64,000 nt of DNA from SURF-21 sp964462595. Its GTDB lineage: Bacteria > Actinomycetota > Geothermincolia > Geothermincolales > RBG-13-55-18. Positions within the stretch are counted from its first letter, which is position 1, and each line of letters opens with the position of its first letter. The notes below the pieces were generated by a model. The model saw nothing but the letters and a program-made list of their open reading frames with translations, searched no databases and had not been told where the DNA came from. A program made the translations under genes and the position numbers. The stretch spans positions 1-64,000 of the forward strand of contig CAYWXM010000034.1 in assembly GCA_964462595.1 (NCBI GenBank), in the 5' to 3' direction. Shown here in pieces: positions 17,130-25,579 of the stretch.

Positions 17130-18530
17130 TTATGCCACCAAGTTCACGAGCTTCTCGAGGCCGAGGAAACGCGAACCCTTGATCAGGATCACGTCTCCCG
17201 GTTCGATGATAGCCCGCAGGATCTCCGCCGCCTTGTCAGCCCCGTCCGTAGTGAAAACGCTGCCCCGCGGCAGGCCCTTGTCGCGTGCAGCCTGGGCCGT
17301 CTTGCGCGACTTCCTCCCCACCGTGATGAGGATATCAGTGCCGTAATCCACGACAAGCTTCCCCAGTTCCTGGTGGGCTTCCTCCGAGACGGGCCCCAGC
17401 TCTCCCATGTCCCCGAGCACTGCGATAGCCCTCTTTTCGCGAGAGATATCGCCCAGGGCCATCAGGGCAGACCGCATGGAGACCGGGTTTGCATTGTAGG
17501 CGTCGTTGATGATGGTGATCTCATCCGGTTTATCGATCATCTCCATCCTCCATCCGCTGGTTTCTGCAACTTCTATTCCCTCGGCTATGGTTTCCATATC
17601 AACCCCCATGATCTTTCCCACTGCCGCAGCCGCCAGGACGTTGTCGACGTTATGGCGGCCCGGCAACGGCACGGCGATTCTCCTCACACAACCTCCTTTC
17701 GACTTCAAGGTGAAGACCACCTTCCCATTTTTATCCACACGCTCGTCCTCCGCCCACACGTCCGCCGCGCGGGAACGACCGAAAGTTATCACCGGGCAGG
17801 GGCTCGACGCGCGCAGCATCTCCGCATAATCGTCATCGCCGTTGATCACCGCCCACCCGCTGCGGGGCAATGACACGAGCAGCTCCGCCTTTGCCCTGGC
17901 CAGGTTGTCGCGGGTGCGGAAGAACTGCATGTGCGTCCACCCTATATTGGTGACCACGCCTACCTCCGGCCGGGCGTATGCGCACAGCTCCTCCAGATGG
18001 CCTTTACCGCGCGAGCCCATCTCCAGGACCATGAACTCCGTGTCTTTCCTTACCTCCAGCACGGTCAAGGGAACCCCTATCTCGTTGTTGAAGCTCCCTT
18101 TCGAGGCTATGGTATGGCCCGCGAGCCCCAACACCGCAGCAGTGAAATCCTTGGTCAGGGTCTTGCCGGTCGAACCGGTTATGCCCACGACACGGGCTCC
18201 GCACATCTCGCGCTGCCGTGAGGCCAGCCTGGCCAGGGCGCTCATGGTGCTGCGAGCGCGCATTACCGCCGCCCCGCTCTCGCGCGCCAGTCGCATGATC
18301 CCCGGGGACGTGCGCGCAACCAGCAGGGCCGCCGCCCCGGCCTCCAGCGCCTGCTGGAGGAAATCATGCGCGTCGTAACGCTCTCCCTTCAGGGCCACGA
18401 AGAGAGCGCCCCGTCCCGGACGGCGCGTGTCGGTTGAGACCTTCGAGATGCGCCGGGAAGGATTGACCCCGGCCAACAACACGGTGGCCCCGGTCGCCTT
18501 CGCTATCTCCTCCTCTCTCATGGGGATCAT
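17130..18530 (-). CDS. murF: UDP-MurNAc-tripeptide--D-Ala-D-Ala ligase MurF
   Basis: Mur ligase that adds the D-Ala-D-Ala dipeptide made by Ddl. The 466-residue protein has the DTRRPGRGALFVALKGERYDG-type N-domain, the ATP loop GITGSTGKTLTKDF, GSFNNEIGVPLTVL, the NIGWTHM block and the MurF-typical INDAYNANPVSMRSAL. The C-terminal domain has KGSRFLGLEKLV. Its ATG overlaps the murE stop by four bases, so the two are probably coupled. Confidence 0.97.
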   Translation of the reverse strand: MIPMREEEIAKATGATVLLAGVNPSRRISKVSTDTRRPGRGALFVALKGERYDAHDFLQQALEAGAAALLVARTSPGIMRLARESGAAVMRARSTMSALARLASRQREMCGARVVGITGSTGKTLTKDFTAAVLGLAGHTIASKGSFNNEIGVPLTVLEVRKDTEFMVLEMGSRGKGHLEELCAYARPEVGVVTNIGWTHMQFFRTRDNLARAKAELLVSLPRSGWAVINGDDDYAEMLRASSPCPVITFGRSRAADVWAEDERVDKNGKVVFTLKSKGGCVRRIAVPLPGRHNVDNVLAAAAVGKIMGVDMETIAEGIEVAETSGWRMEMIDKPDEITIINDAYNANPVSMRSALMALGDISREKRAIAVLGDMGELGPVSEEAHQELGKLVVDYGTDILITVGRKSRKTAQAARDKGLPRGSVFTTDGADKAAEILRAIIEPGDVILIKGSRFLGLEKLVNLVA

Positions 18531-20023
18531 TTCCCCTCCATCCTCCCCTTCAATGCCGCCCTCGCTTCCTCCACGTCGTCGAAGGGAAGCACGCGGTCCG
18601 CGAATATCTGGCCCTTCTCGTGCCCCTTGCCCGCGATGACCACCACATCACCGGCGGCAGCCTCGTCAATCGCCGCCTGGATGGCGGAGCGTCGGTCGGC
18701 TATGACCGTATATGGAGCCCCGCCGGTAACGGCCTGCGCCCCCGCTTCGATCTCCGCGATGATAGCCGTGGGTTCCTCGCCGCGCGGGTTGTCGGAGGTG
18801 ATGAAGACTACGTCGGCCGCTCTCACCGCTATCTCCCCCATCAGGGGCCGTTTCCCACGGTCGCGGTTCCCGCCGCATCCGAACAGGGCGATAACCCGCC
18901 GTCCCGTCGTCTCCCGCGCTGCCTCCAGCACGCGGCGCAGTGAATCCGGCGTGTGGGCATAATCCACCAGGACCGCGAAGTCCTGCCCTTCCTCCACAGC
19001 CTGGAAACGACCGGGCACACCGGCTTGGGATAATATGCCAAACAAGGATTTCTCCGCATCCAGCCCCAACATGATGCATGCCCCCAGCGAGGCCAGTATG
19101 TTGTAGAGGTTGAAACGCCCGGTGAGAGCCGTCTTGCCCTTCCAGGTCTCTCCGCCGTACCTCACCTCCACGAGGCTTTCCTTCAACCCCGCCTGCAGCA
19201 GCTCTCCCCTCAATTCCGCCTCCGCGGACACGCCGAAGGTGAGCACCCTGCCCGCGGCGATTTCGGTAAGGCGGCGTCCATAAGGGTCCTCGATATTGAC
19301 CACAGCCGCACGTGCGTCCAGGCCCCCCTGCGATGCAGAGGTGAAGAGGCGCTCCTTGGCGAGGTAGTAATCCTCCATATCCGAGTGGAAATCGAGGTGG
19401 TCCTGGCTGAGATTTGTGAATACGGCGACCTCGAAATCGCAGCCATCCACGCGGCGCAGGGCCAGGGCATGCGAGGACACCTCCATGCTCGCCACCTCGC
19501 AACCCTCGTCCGCCATGGCGGCCAGGATCTCCTGCAGGTCCGCGGATTCCGGCGTGGTGCGGCCGACGGGAAGCTCGCGTCCGGCCACACGATACACCAC
19601 CGTCCCTATGAGTCCGGAGGTCATGCCCGACAGGGATGCGGCCGCCTCCACCAGGTGGGCGGTAGTCGTCTTGCCGTTGGTGCCGGTCACCCCGATCAGC
19701 TTCAGCCTGCCGCTGGGATGCCCGTGGAAACGGTCGCTCAGCATGGCCATGGCCAGGCGCGTATCCCGGGCCCTGATCACCGCGGTGCCGGCGGGGATCG
19801 CGACACCGCCCTTCCACCCCTCCGCGACCACCAGGGCGGCGGCTCCTCTCCGCAGAGCCTCATCTATATATAGATGGCCGTCGGTCACGTGCCCGCGCAC
19901 GGCCACGAAAAGCTCCCCCGGCTTTACCTGCTGCGAATGGTAAGCTATGCCGGTGATCTCGGCGTCGCCACCCGCATCCTGGCCCAGTATGTCGATGCCG
20001 GCCACGAGCTCGCGTAACCTCAT
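18527..20023 (-). CDS. murE: UDP-MurNAc-tripeptide synthetase MurE, meso-DAP type
   Basis: Mur ligase that adds the third residue of the stem peptide. The ATP loop GTNGKTT sits at residues 114-120, and TTPESADLQ and the NLSQDHLDFH block follow. The C-terminal substrate motif reads TSDNPRGEEP. The DNPR form marks enzymes that add meso-diaminopimelate, so the organism most likely has mDAP-type peptidoglycan. The 498-residue length is normal. Its ATG overlaps the ftsI stop by four bases and its stop overlaps murF. Confidence 0.97.
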   Translation of the reverse strand: MRLRELVAGIDILGQDAGGDAEITGIAYHSQQVKPGELFVAVRGHVTDGHLYIDEALRRGAAALVVAEGWKGGVAIPAGTAVIRARDTRLAMAMLSDRFHGHPSGRLKLIGVTGTNGKTTTAHLVEAAASLSGMTSGLIGTVVYRVAGRELPVGRTTPESADLQEILAAMADEGCEVASMEVSSHALALRRVDGCDFEVAVFTNLSQDHLDFHSDMEDYYLAKERLFTSASQGGLDARAAVVNIEDPYGRRLTEIAAGRVLTFGVSAEAELRGELLQAGLKESLVEVRYGGETWKGKTALTGRFNLYNILASLGACIMLGLDAEKSLFGILSQAGVPGRFQAVEEGQDFAVLVDYAHTPDSLRRVLEAARETTGRRVIALFGCGGNRDRGKRPLMGEIAVRAADVVFITSDNPRGEEPTAIIAEIEAGAQAVTGGAPYTVIADRRSAIQAAIDEAAAGDVVVIAGKGHEKGQIFADRVLPFDDVEEARAALKGRMEGK

Positions 20024-21735
20024 TGTTCCACCACCATGTCCTTGGTATTGACCTTCTCCAGGCTCGGCACTTCCTGCAGGTGCTGCAGGGAGAATTCCAT
20101 CACCTGCGAGAAACAGGGCGCGGCGGCAAGGCCGCCGTAAACGGTCCCCGGCTCGTCGAGTGTTATCACCGCCACCAGGCTCGGGTCTTCGCTGGGCGCC
20201 ATGCCCGCGAAGGTCGCGATATAGGCATCGCGGTAGCCGCCCGCGGGGTCCGGCTTCATGGCGGTGCCGGTCTTTCCGGCGCAGTTGTAAAGGGTCATGG
20301 CGGCGCGCGAGCCGGTGCCTATCCTCACCACTTCCTGCAGGATATAGCGCAGTGACGCGGCCCCGTTCTCGGAGATTATCCTGTCCCCCTGCGCGGGCTC
20401 GTAATCCTCTATGCCGTTGTCCGTATACAACTTGCGCATCAGGAAATTCGGCGTCACCCTGGTCCCCCCGTTCGCAACCGCCGCGGTGATCACGGCGATC
20501 TGCAGCGGGGTAACCGATATACCCTGCCCGATGGCGATGGTGGGAAGAGAGGTGAGCGACCAGCTCTCCAGGTCCAGCACCATCCCCGGGTTCTCCCCCG
20601 GGAAGTCGACCCCCGTCACTTCCCCCAGCCCGCTCTTCGCGATATAGGCGCTGAGCGCCTCTTTCCCGAGAGCCTGGGCGGTCTTTATGGTCCCGACGTT
20701 CGACGAGTAGGCGATCACTTCCGTGAAGGTGAGGTCGCTTTTAGGCATGGGGTGGTCGTCGGTGAACTCGTAATCGGCGATCTGCAAGGCGCCGGGGACG
20801 TTGATCACCGATGCCGGCGCAACCGTCTGCTCCTGCAGGACAGCCATGGCGGTGAGTATCTTGAGCACTGATCCCGGCTCGAAAGCGTCTGTGACCGGCT
20901 GGGTCCTGGTTATCTCCGGATCCACCTGCGAGAACTGGTTGATGTCGAACTCTGGCACCACGGCCATGGCCAGTATCTCCCCAGTGTAGCAGTCCATTAC
21001 CAGGCCCGTGCCGCTCCTGGCGCCGCTCTCCTGCACCGAGGCGGCAAGCTGCTCCTGCAGCTTGAACTGTATCTCGGAATCTATGGTCAACTGGATGTCG
21101 CAGCCGTCCACCGGCTCCTTGATCAATTCCGTGACTCCGGGTATGGGCTCGCCGCGCGGATCGTACTCCACGCCCGCCTCGCCCGCCTCGCCCGCGAGTG
21201 CTGAATCGTATTGCAGCTCCAGCCCGGAGAGTCCGACGTTATCCGTGCCCACGTAACCGATGACCTGCGCGGCCAGCGATCCTTGCGGATAGTATCTCTT
21301 GCTCTCCTTCTCCAGGCCTATGCCCGCGAGACCCAATGCCTCTACCTCTTCCGCGACCTCCGGGCTCACCTTGCGCTCGATATAGACAAAGCCTCCCGGC
21401 GAGCGCAGCGTCTCCTCCAATTCCTGGCGTGGTTTCTGCAACACCAGGGAGAGCTCGGCGGCGGCCATCTGCGCGTCCTCTATCAGGTAGGGTGTGGCAT
21501 ATATGGAATATGCTTCCTTGCTGATAGCCAGGACTTCACCGTCCCGGTCCAGGATGCAGCCGCGGCGCGGGCTGAGATCCGTCAGCTGGTATCTCTGCTC
21601 TTCCGCTATGTCCCGGAAGCGATCCGCCTTGACGACCTGGAGGTCGACAAGGCGGTAGGCGATCAATCCGAGACCCAATAAGAGCGCCAGAGCTGCCAGG
21701 TTTATCCTGGCATCCCCTTTTCTTCTTCTTGACAC
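20020..21735 (-). CDS. ftsI: Septal peptidoglycan transpeptidase (FtsI/PBP3-type, class B PBP)
   Basis: Class B penicillin-binding protein that crosslinks septal peptidoglycan with FtsW. The 571-residue protein has a basic tail and one membrane helix (about residues 11-30). A pedestal domain with RRGCILDRDGEVLA follows. The transpeptidase domain carries the active-site SVLK at residues 289-292, SSN at 344-346 and KTG at 488-490. There are no C-terminal PASTA repeats. The stop overlaps the murE start. Confidence 0.95.
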   Translation of the reverse strand: MSRRRKGDARINLAALALLLGLGLIAYRLVDLQVVKADRFRDIAEEQRYQLTDLSPRRGCILDRDGEVLAISKEAYSIYATPYLIEDAQMAAAELSLVLQKPRQELEETLRSPGGFVYIERKVSPEVAEEVEALGLAGIGLEKESKRYYPQGSLAAQVIGYVGTDNVGLSGLELQYDSALAGEAGEAGVEYDPRGEPIPGVTELIKEPVDGCDIQLTIDSEIQFKLQEQLAASVQESGARSGTGLVMDCYTGEILAMAVVPEFDINQFSQVDPEITRTQPVTDAFEPGSVLKILTAMAVLQEQTVAPASVINVPGALQIADYEFTDDHPMPKSDLTFTEVIAYSSNVGTIKTAQALGKEALSAYIAKSGLGEVTGVDFPGENPGMVLDLESWSLTSLPTIAIGQGISVTPLQIAVITAAVANGGTRVTPNFLMRKLYTDNGIEDYEPAQGDRIISENGAASLRYILQEVVRIGTGSRAAMTLYNCAGKTGTAMKPDPAGGYRDAYIATFAGMAPSEDPSLVAVITLDEPGTVYGGLAAAPCFSQVMEFSLQHLQEVPSLEKVNTKDMVVEQ

Positions 21736-21843
21736 CTCGTCCTCCTCGGATGCCTCTTCTATGTCAGGAAGCCTTGCAGGCTCGGGAGCGGGGTTCGCCG
21801 CCGCGGCGTCTGAATCCTTTCAGCTTGTACTGCTTAGCCGGGA

Positions 21844-22311
21844 TCAGCGCCCCCCCTGTGTCACGTCGCTGACCATCCCCTCCTCGTAAGAGAGATCCTC
21901 CTGCTCCTGCAGCCTTGCGGTCTGGTATGACGATGTCTCCAGGTATTCCGCCTGTGCCACCTGGACCATCTTCAGCTGTTCGACCGCCATCTTTTCTATG
22001 CGTGACGGCGATTCCAGAGACGCGATCTCCACCCTCATCGCTTCGTGCTGACGCCTCTCCAGTTCGATCTGCTTCTCGACCTCACGCGCCTTCATCTCGT
22101 TCTGCACCACCATCACGTGCAGGCAGATGGTGAGAATGAACAATCCGCTTATGAACACGGCTACGGCGATGAAGCAGAAGAAGGTAAGGCGCATCCTGCG
22201 GCTTTCTCGGGCGCCCTTACGTTCACGCGACTCCTCCGCCGCGCGGGCATGGCTCTCCTCCCGTCTGCCGGCGGGATATGCCTGATCTTTCCATTCCAGC
22301 GCCAGCGACAT
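21844..22311 (-). CDS. ftsL: FtsL-like divisome membrane protein
   Basis: The 155-residue product has a charged cytoplasmic tail, one transmembrane helix (FFCFIAVAVFISGLFILTI) and then a Glu/Arg-rich predicted coiled coil (about residues 70-120). Sequence identity to known FtsL is always low. The call rests on this layout and on the position between rsmH and ftsI. Such proteins form the FtsQ-FtsL-FtsB-like complex that activates FtsW-FtsI. It starts six bases after the rsmH stop. Confidence 0.82.
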   Translation of the reverse strand: MSLALEWKDQAYPAGRREESHARAAEESRERKGARESRRMRLTFFCFIAVAVFISGLFILTICLHVMVVQNEMKAREVEKQIELERRQHEAMRVEIASLESPSRIEKMAVEQLKMVQVAQAEYLETSSYQTARLQEQEDLSYEEGMVSDVTQGGR

Positions 22312-22317
22312 ACGCTT

Positions 22318-23259
22318 CTACCTCTTCCTCGCGGCCCGCAGTTTCGCGGAACGCGCCCTGGGGTTCTCCTGCACTTCGTGCGCCGAGGGTTGCACCGGCC
22401 TGGGCGTGAGGATACGCAGTTCCTCCGCCGCTCCGCACACGCAATCCTCCACTTCGGGGCCGCAGGCGCAGCGCGACCCTCTCTCCGCGAAGAACCTCTT
22501 TACCATCCTGTCCTCCAGGGAGTGATAGGAGATGGCTACCATGGTGCCGCCGCTTGCCAGCGCTCCCAGCGCCTGCGGCAATGCCTGCTCCAGTTCGCGC
22601 AACTCCCCGTTCACCTCCATCCTCAAGGCTTGATAAGTCCGCCTCGCCGGATGCCCGCCCGTACGGCGGGCCGCGGCGGGTATGGACTCCTTTACAATCT
22701 CAGCAAGTCTATCCGTGGTGTCGATGGGTGAGCGCTTTCGCGCGAGAGCGATACCCCGAGCGATGCGGGAAGCCCAACGCTCTTCGCCGTACCCGCGGAT
22801 AATACGCGCCAACTCTCTCTCCTCATACTCGTTCACCACCTTCCAGGCATCGAGTTCCTGGTCCTGGTCCATGCGCATGTCCAGACGTGCCTCCTGGCGG
22901 AAGGAGAACCCTCTCTCCGCCTCTTGCAGTTGCAGCGAGGAGACCCCGAGGTCGAAGAGCACGCCGTCCACGGCGCCAATCCCCAGTTCCTCCAGGACTT
23001 CCCCCAGACGCGAGAAGCGCGTGTGGTATATCGCCAACCGCGCCTTTCCCTGCAGGCGCTCCAGGGCCCTCTGCAGGGCTCGCGCGTCCCGGTCCAGTCC
23101 GATCAGGCAACCTTCTCCCCCCATTTTTTCGAGCAGAGCCCGGGCATGCCCCCCCTCGCCGAGGGTGGCATCAACCAGGACGCTTCCGGGCCGGGGGCGC
23201 AGGAAGCCCACGACCTCCTCGAACATGACCGGTACATGCCTTGCATCATCTTCGTCCAT
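22318..23259 (-). CDS. rsmH: 16S rRNA (cytosine-1402-N4)-methyltransferase RsmH
   Basis: SAM-dependent methyltransferase that modifies C1402 of 16S rRNA. The 313-residue protein has the start HVPVMFEEV, the SAM-binding DATLGEGGHARALL, FDLGVSSLQLQEAERGFSF and the catalytic-region AISYHSLEDRMVKRFF. The C-terminal part contains a CACGPEVEDCVCG cysteine cluster, a variant seen in many actinobacterial homologues. It lies 115 bases downstream of mraZ. Confidence 0.97.
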   Translation of the reverse strand: MDEDDARHVPVMFEEVVGFLRPRPGSVLVDATLGEGGHARALLEKMGGEGCLIGLDRDARALQRALERLQGKARLAIYHTRFSRLGEVLEELGIGAVDGVLFDLGVSSLQLQEAERGFSFRQEARLDMRMDQDQELDAWKVVNEYEERELARIIRGYGEERWASRIARGIALARKRSPIDTTDRLAEIVKESIPAAARRTGGHPARRTYQALRMEVNGELRELEQALPQALGALASGGTMVAISYHSLEDRMVKRFFAERGSRCACGPEVEDCVCGAAEELRILTPRPVQPSAHEVQENPRARSAKLRAARKR

Positions 23260-23374
23260 TGACCTCCACCAGATGGCGCAGGGTGCGATACGTGTTGCTC
23301 TCGCGCGGCGGCCAGTGGCGTCGTCCCTGTGCGATCATCTCTATCACGGTTACGTCCTCCTCTATCCCCTGAAG

Positions 23375-23806
23375 CTAGAAACCCAGCTCCGACAGCTTCT
23401 CGGCCGTCTGCTCGAAACGGTCCAGGCCGCCCTGCGTGGATTCGGCCCAGCGTCCGCGGTCCCAGATCTCCACGCGGTCCATCATGCCCACCACCTCGAC
23501 CTCGCGGTCGAGCCCGGCTATCTCGCGCAGCTTGGGTGGGATGGTAAGGCGCCCCTGGCGATCGGGGGCGGCCTCGAAGGAATGTCCGAAGAACACGCGG
23601 CTGAACTCCCGCTTCTCCGCGCTTCCCTCCGGCAGGGCCTGTATGCGCTCGGCCATCTTCTCGAATTCGCTGCGGGGAAACACGGCCACGCACTGCTCGA
23701 GCCAGCGTGCCATCACCACCCCTTCCTCCAGTTTCGCCCGGAACCTGGAGGGCATGATGATGCGGCCCTTATCGTCCAGCGCGTGCTCGAAAGACCCGAA
23801 AAACAT
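23375..23806 (-). CDS. mraZ: Transcriptional regulator MraZ
   Basis: DNA-binding regulator of the dcw operon. The 143-residue protein has two SpoVT/AbrB-like MraZ repeats, each with the DxxGR signature (DDKGRIIMPSRFR near the start, DRQGRLTIPPKLR in the middle). MraZ usually represses its own operon by binding short direct repeats upstream, and matching repeats are present here. It is the first gene of the cluster and defines the start of the transcript. Confidence 0.96.
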   Translation of the reverse strand: MFFGSFEHALDDKGRIIMPSRFRAKLEEGVVMARWLEQCVAVFPRSEFEKMAERIQALPEGSAEKREFSRVFFGHSFEAAPDRQGRLTIPPKLREIAGLDREVEVVGMMDRVEIWDRGRWAESTQGGLDRFEQTAEKLSELGF

Positions 23807-23900
23807 CTTCGCTTCCCTTTACGTTCCCCTTGTTCCTACCTTTTGGCCGGCGGGTCCGTTTGCCGTTCCACCGGCGCTCCACCTTAGCCCGATGTTTTCT

Positions 23901-23937
23901 CCATTGTACTCCACTATAAACCATTCTTCACCACTAT
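23901..23937 (-). promoter_or_regulatory. Four MraZ-box direct repeats upstream of mraZ
   Basis: On the minus strand four repeats of the form A-A/T-A/G-x-TGG recur exactly every 10 bases. The TGG triplets correspond to plus-strand CCA at 23901, 23911, 23921 and 23931. This matches the known arrangement of MraZ operators. A further perfect AAAGTGG lies farther upstream at 23973-23979. A possible promoter (TTGATT followed by an AT-rich TATATAAG) lies just upstream of the boxes, so bound MraZ would cover the transcription start. Confidence 0.8.
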
Positions 23938-24046
23938 GCTTATATATTCGACCCTAAAAAGAGAAAAATCAACCACTTTAGGGGACTTTTTCGCGAATCC
24001 CAACATGGTGTGCCCTTGCGCATGATGAGAACACAAATTATGGAAG

Positions 24047-24142
24047 TTAAGGCTGTCCAGCCTTAACGGGGCTGGCCAGCGTAGCTTACGGTGCTGCCCG
24101 AAGAGCTTTCCCTGTTAATCCAGGGACCACATACAGGTGGTC
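24047..24142. other. Hairpin-rich intergenic segment between a glycosyltransferase gene and mraZ
   Basis: The 464-base gap between mraZ and the glycosyltransferase holds no convincing gene. It contains a perfect 8-bp stem TTAAGGCT/AGCCTTAA (24047-24066) and the palindrome GCTGGCCAGC (24071-24080). Two abutting stems follow, TCCCTG/CAGGGA (24109-24126) and GACCAC/GTGGTC (24125-24142). The first could end the glycosyltransferase transcript on the minus strand. The rest is unexplained. Confidence 0.5.
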
Positions 24143-24270
24143 AAGGAGCAGCCATGCGCGTGGGTTTCTCCCGTGGGAAATCTCAAAGTCCGTACTTGAC
24201 CGGATCGGTCGGAGCGGAGAGCAAAATGCGGAGCGAGGCCATTGCCCTGAGGCCCGGGCCGAACCCCAGG

Positions 24271-25566
24271 TCAGAACGAGACCGGGAGGAGCTTCTCGGG
24301 CTCGCTGGCTGCATGCGCCTTGGCCTTGAGCCATTTCTCAATCAGGTAGGGCTTTAGCCATTCGAATTCCTCAGCCTGGCGCTGCACCAGATGCTCCGCC
24401 TCCATGCAGGTCATATTCCGCGTCCTTATAGCGGTATCCGCGGTGCGCGCGCAGTACAGGGGCACCATGGATCTCACCAGTTCCTTCTGCGGGATATCGC
24501 AGGAGAAGTTATAGGCCACCGCGTAATCGTAGACGATCTTCGCCCACAGCTTCTCGGGGAAGGAAAAAACCTCTTCCCGCATCGCCTGCGACGCATAGGA
24601 GACCTCGAGCATGTTGGCGGGTTCCAGGATCTCCTCCCACAGCTCGCGGTAGTCTTTATGACCTACCTCGAAATGGTCCAGGAGGTTCTCCAGGTTTATC
24701 TCCATGGCCGCCGGCTCTATGTTTCTTACATCCCCGAACACGCGCGTCGCGTTGGAACCCTTCACCCGCATCCACTTCACGTCGTGCATCCCCATGAGGT
24801 AGAAGATAGTGGACGCGACCTGGGTGAACATGGAGGCGAGGTCGCTCCCGGGGTCCTTGACGTTGTGTATCTTCACCCCCATGGCCGACTGGCAGACGCG
24901 GAACCCCTCGGTGATAGCCGTGGTGGTCATCCAGATGTCGATGCCGAACTTGGCGATATCCGACTGCCATACGTCCATGTGCGAGTAGAGCAGGGCCAGG
25001 GAGCCGGTGAAGCCGAAGTCGCCCCCGATGGGCTGGCGTATGCGCCTCCCGTAAAGCGCCTGGGTCAGGGGGTAAGCGAGGTTGTTGGTGATGGTGCCGT
25101 CGTACTTGTGGCGGATATAGTAAGGGGCCACGAAGCCGTAGCTGTTTTCCCACACCGGCTCCCCCAGCAGGCGTATCCATTCCGGGGTTATGCTGCGCAG
25201 GTCGGAATCGACCACCACGCAGATGCGCGTCTTCAGGCGGCTGGCGATCTCGAAGATGGCGTTGAAGGCCGACCCCTTTCCCGGCAAGCCCTTGTAGGGG
25301 GTGACTATTTTCTTCACCTCGGGCGGCACCGGCGTCTGCAGCACCACGTCAACCGTATCGTCGGTGGAGCCACCGTCGGAGTTGACGATAACCGGCCTGA
25401 GCCCGGGGAAATACTTTACCATGCCCGCGGCCGCGGCCTGCACCACGTGAGCGATGGTGTCCGCGTTGCGGAAGCTGGGTATGCCGACCACTATATCGGC
25501 GCATCCGATGTCCTCGCACCGCTTGATGACCTCGGGGTCGAGGACGCTGCGCGATTTGCTCATCAC
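24271..25566 (-). CDS. Family 2-type glycosyltransferase
   Basis: The 431-residue protein has a GT-A nucleotide-sugar fold: VVGIPSFRNADTIAHVV, PVIVNSDGGSTDDT, the KGSAFNAIFEIA block and the metal-binding VVVDSDLRSITPEW. The segment QPIGGDFGFTGSLA and the long C-terminal helical part resemble glucosyl-/mannosyl-glycerate and related synthases, so a compatible-solute or glycolipid role is possible. The acceptor cannot be read from the sequence. No membrane segment is evident. It lies 13 bases after a second glycosyltransferase gene and probably forms a two-gene operon with it. Confidence 0.8.
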   Translation of the reverse strand: MMSKSRSVLDPEVIKRCEDIGCADIVVGIPSFRNADTIAHVVQAAAAGMVKYFPGLRPVIVNSDGGSTDDTVDVVLQTPVPPEVKKIVTPYKGLPGKGSAFNAIFEIASRLKTRICVVVDSDLRSITPEWIRLLGEPVWENSYGFVAPYYIRHKYDGTITNNLAYPLTQALYGRRIRQPIGGDFGFTGSLALLYSHMDVWQSDIAKFGIDIWMTTTAITEGFRVCQSAMGVKIHNVKDPGSDLASMFTQVASTIFYLMGMHDVKWMRVKGSNATRVFGDVRNIEPAAMEINLENLLDHFEVGHKDYRELWEEILEPANMLEVSYASQAMREEVFSFPEKLWAKIVYDYAVAYNFSCDIPQKELVRSMVPLYCARTADTAIRTRNMTCMEAEHLVQRQAEEFEWLKPYLIEKWLKAKAHAASEPEKLLPVSF

Positions 25567-25579
25567 CCTATCACCGCCG

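Noticed and set aside
24086..24357. Small open frames on both strands in the gap before mraZ, considered as a group II intron or transposon remnant
   Set aside because: No reverse transcriptase, transposase or intron domain motif could be recognised, and neither frame has a ribosome binding site.
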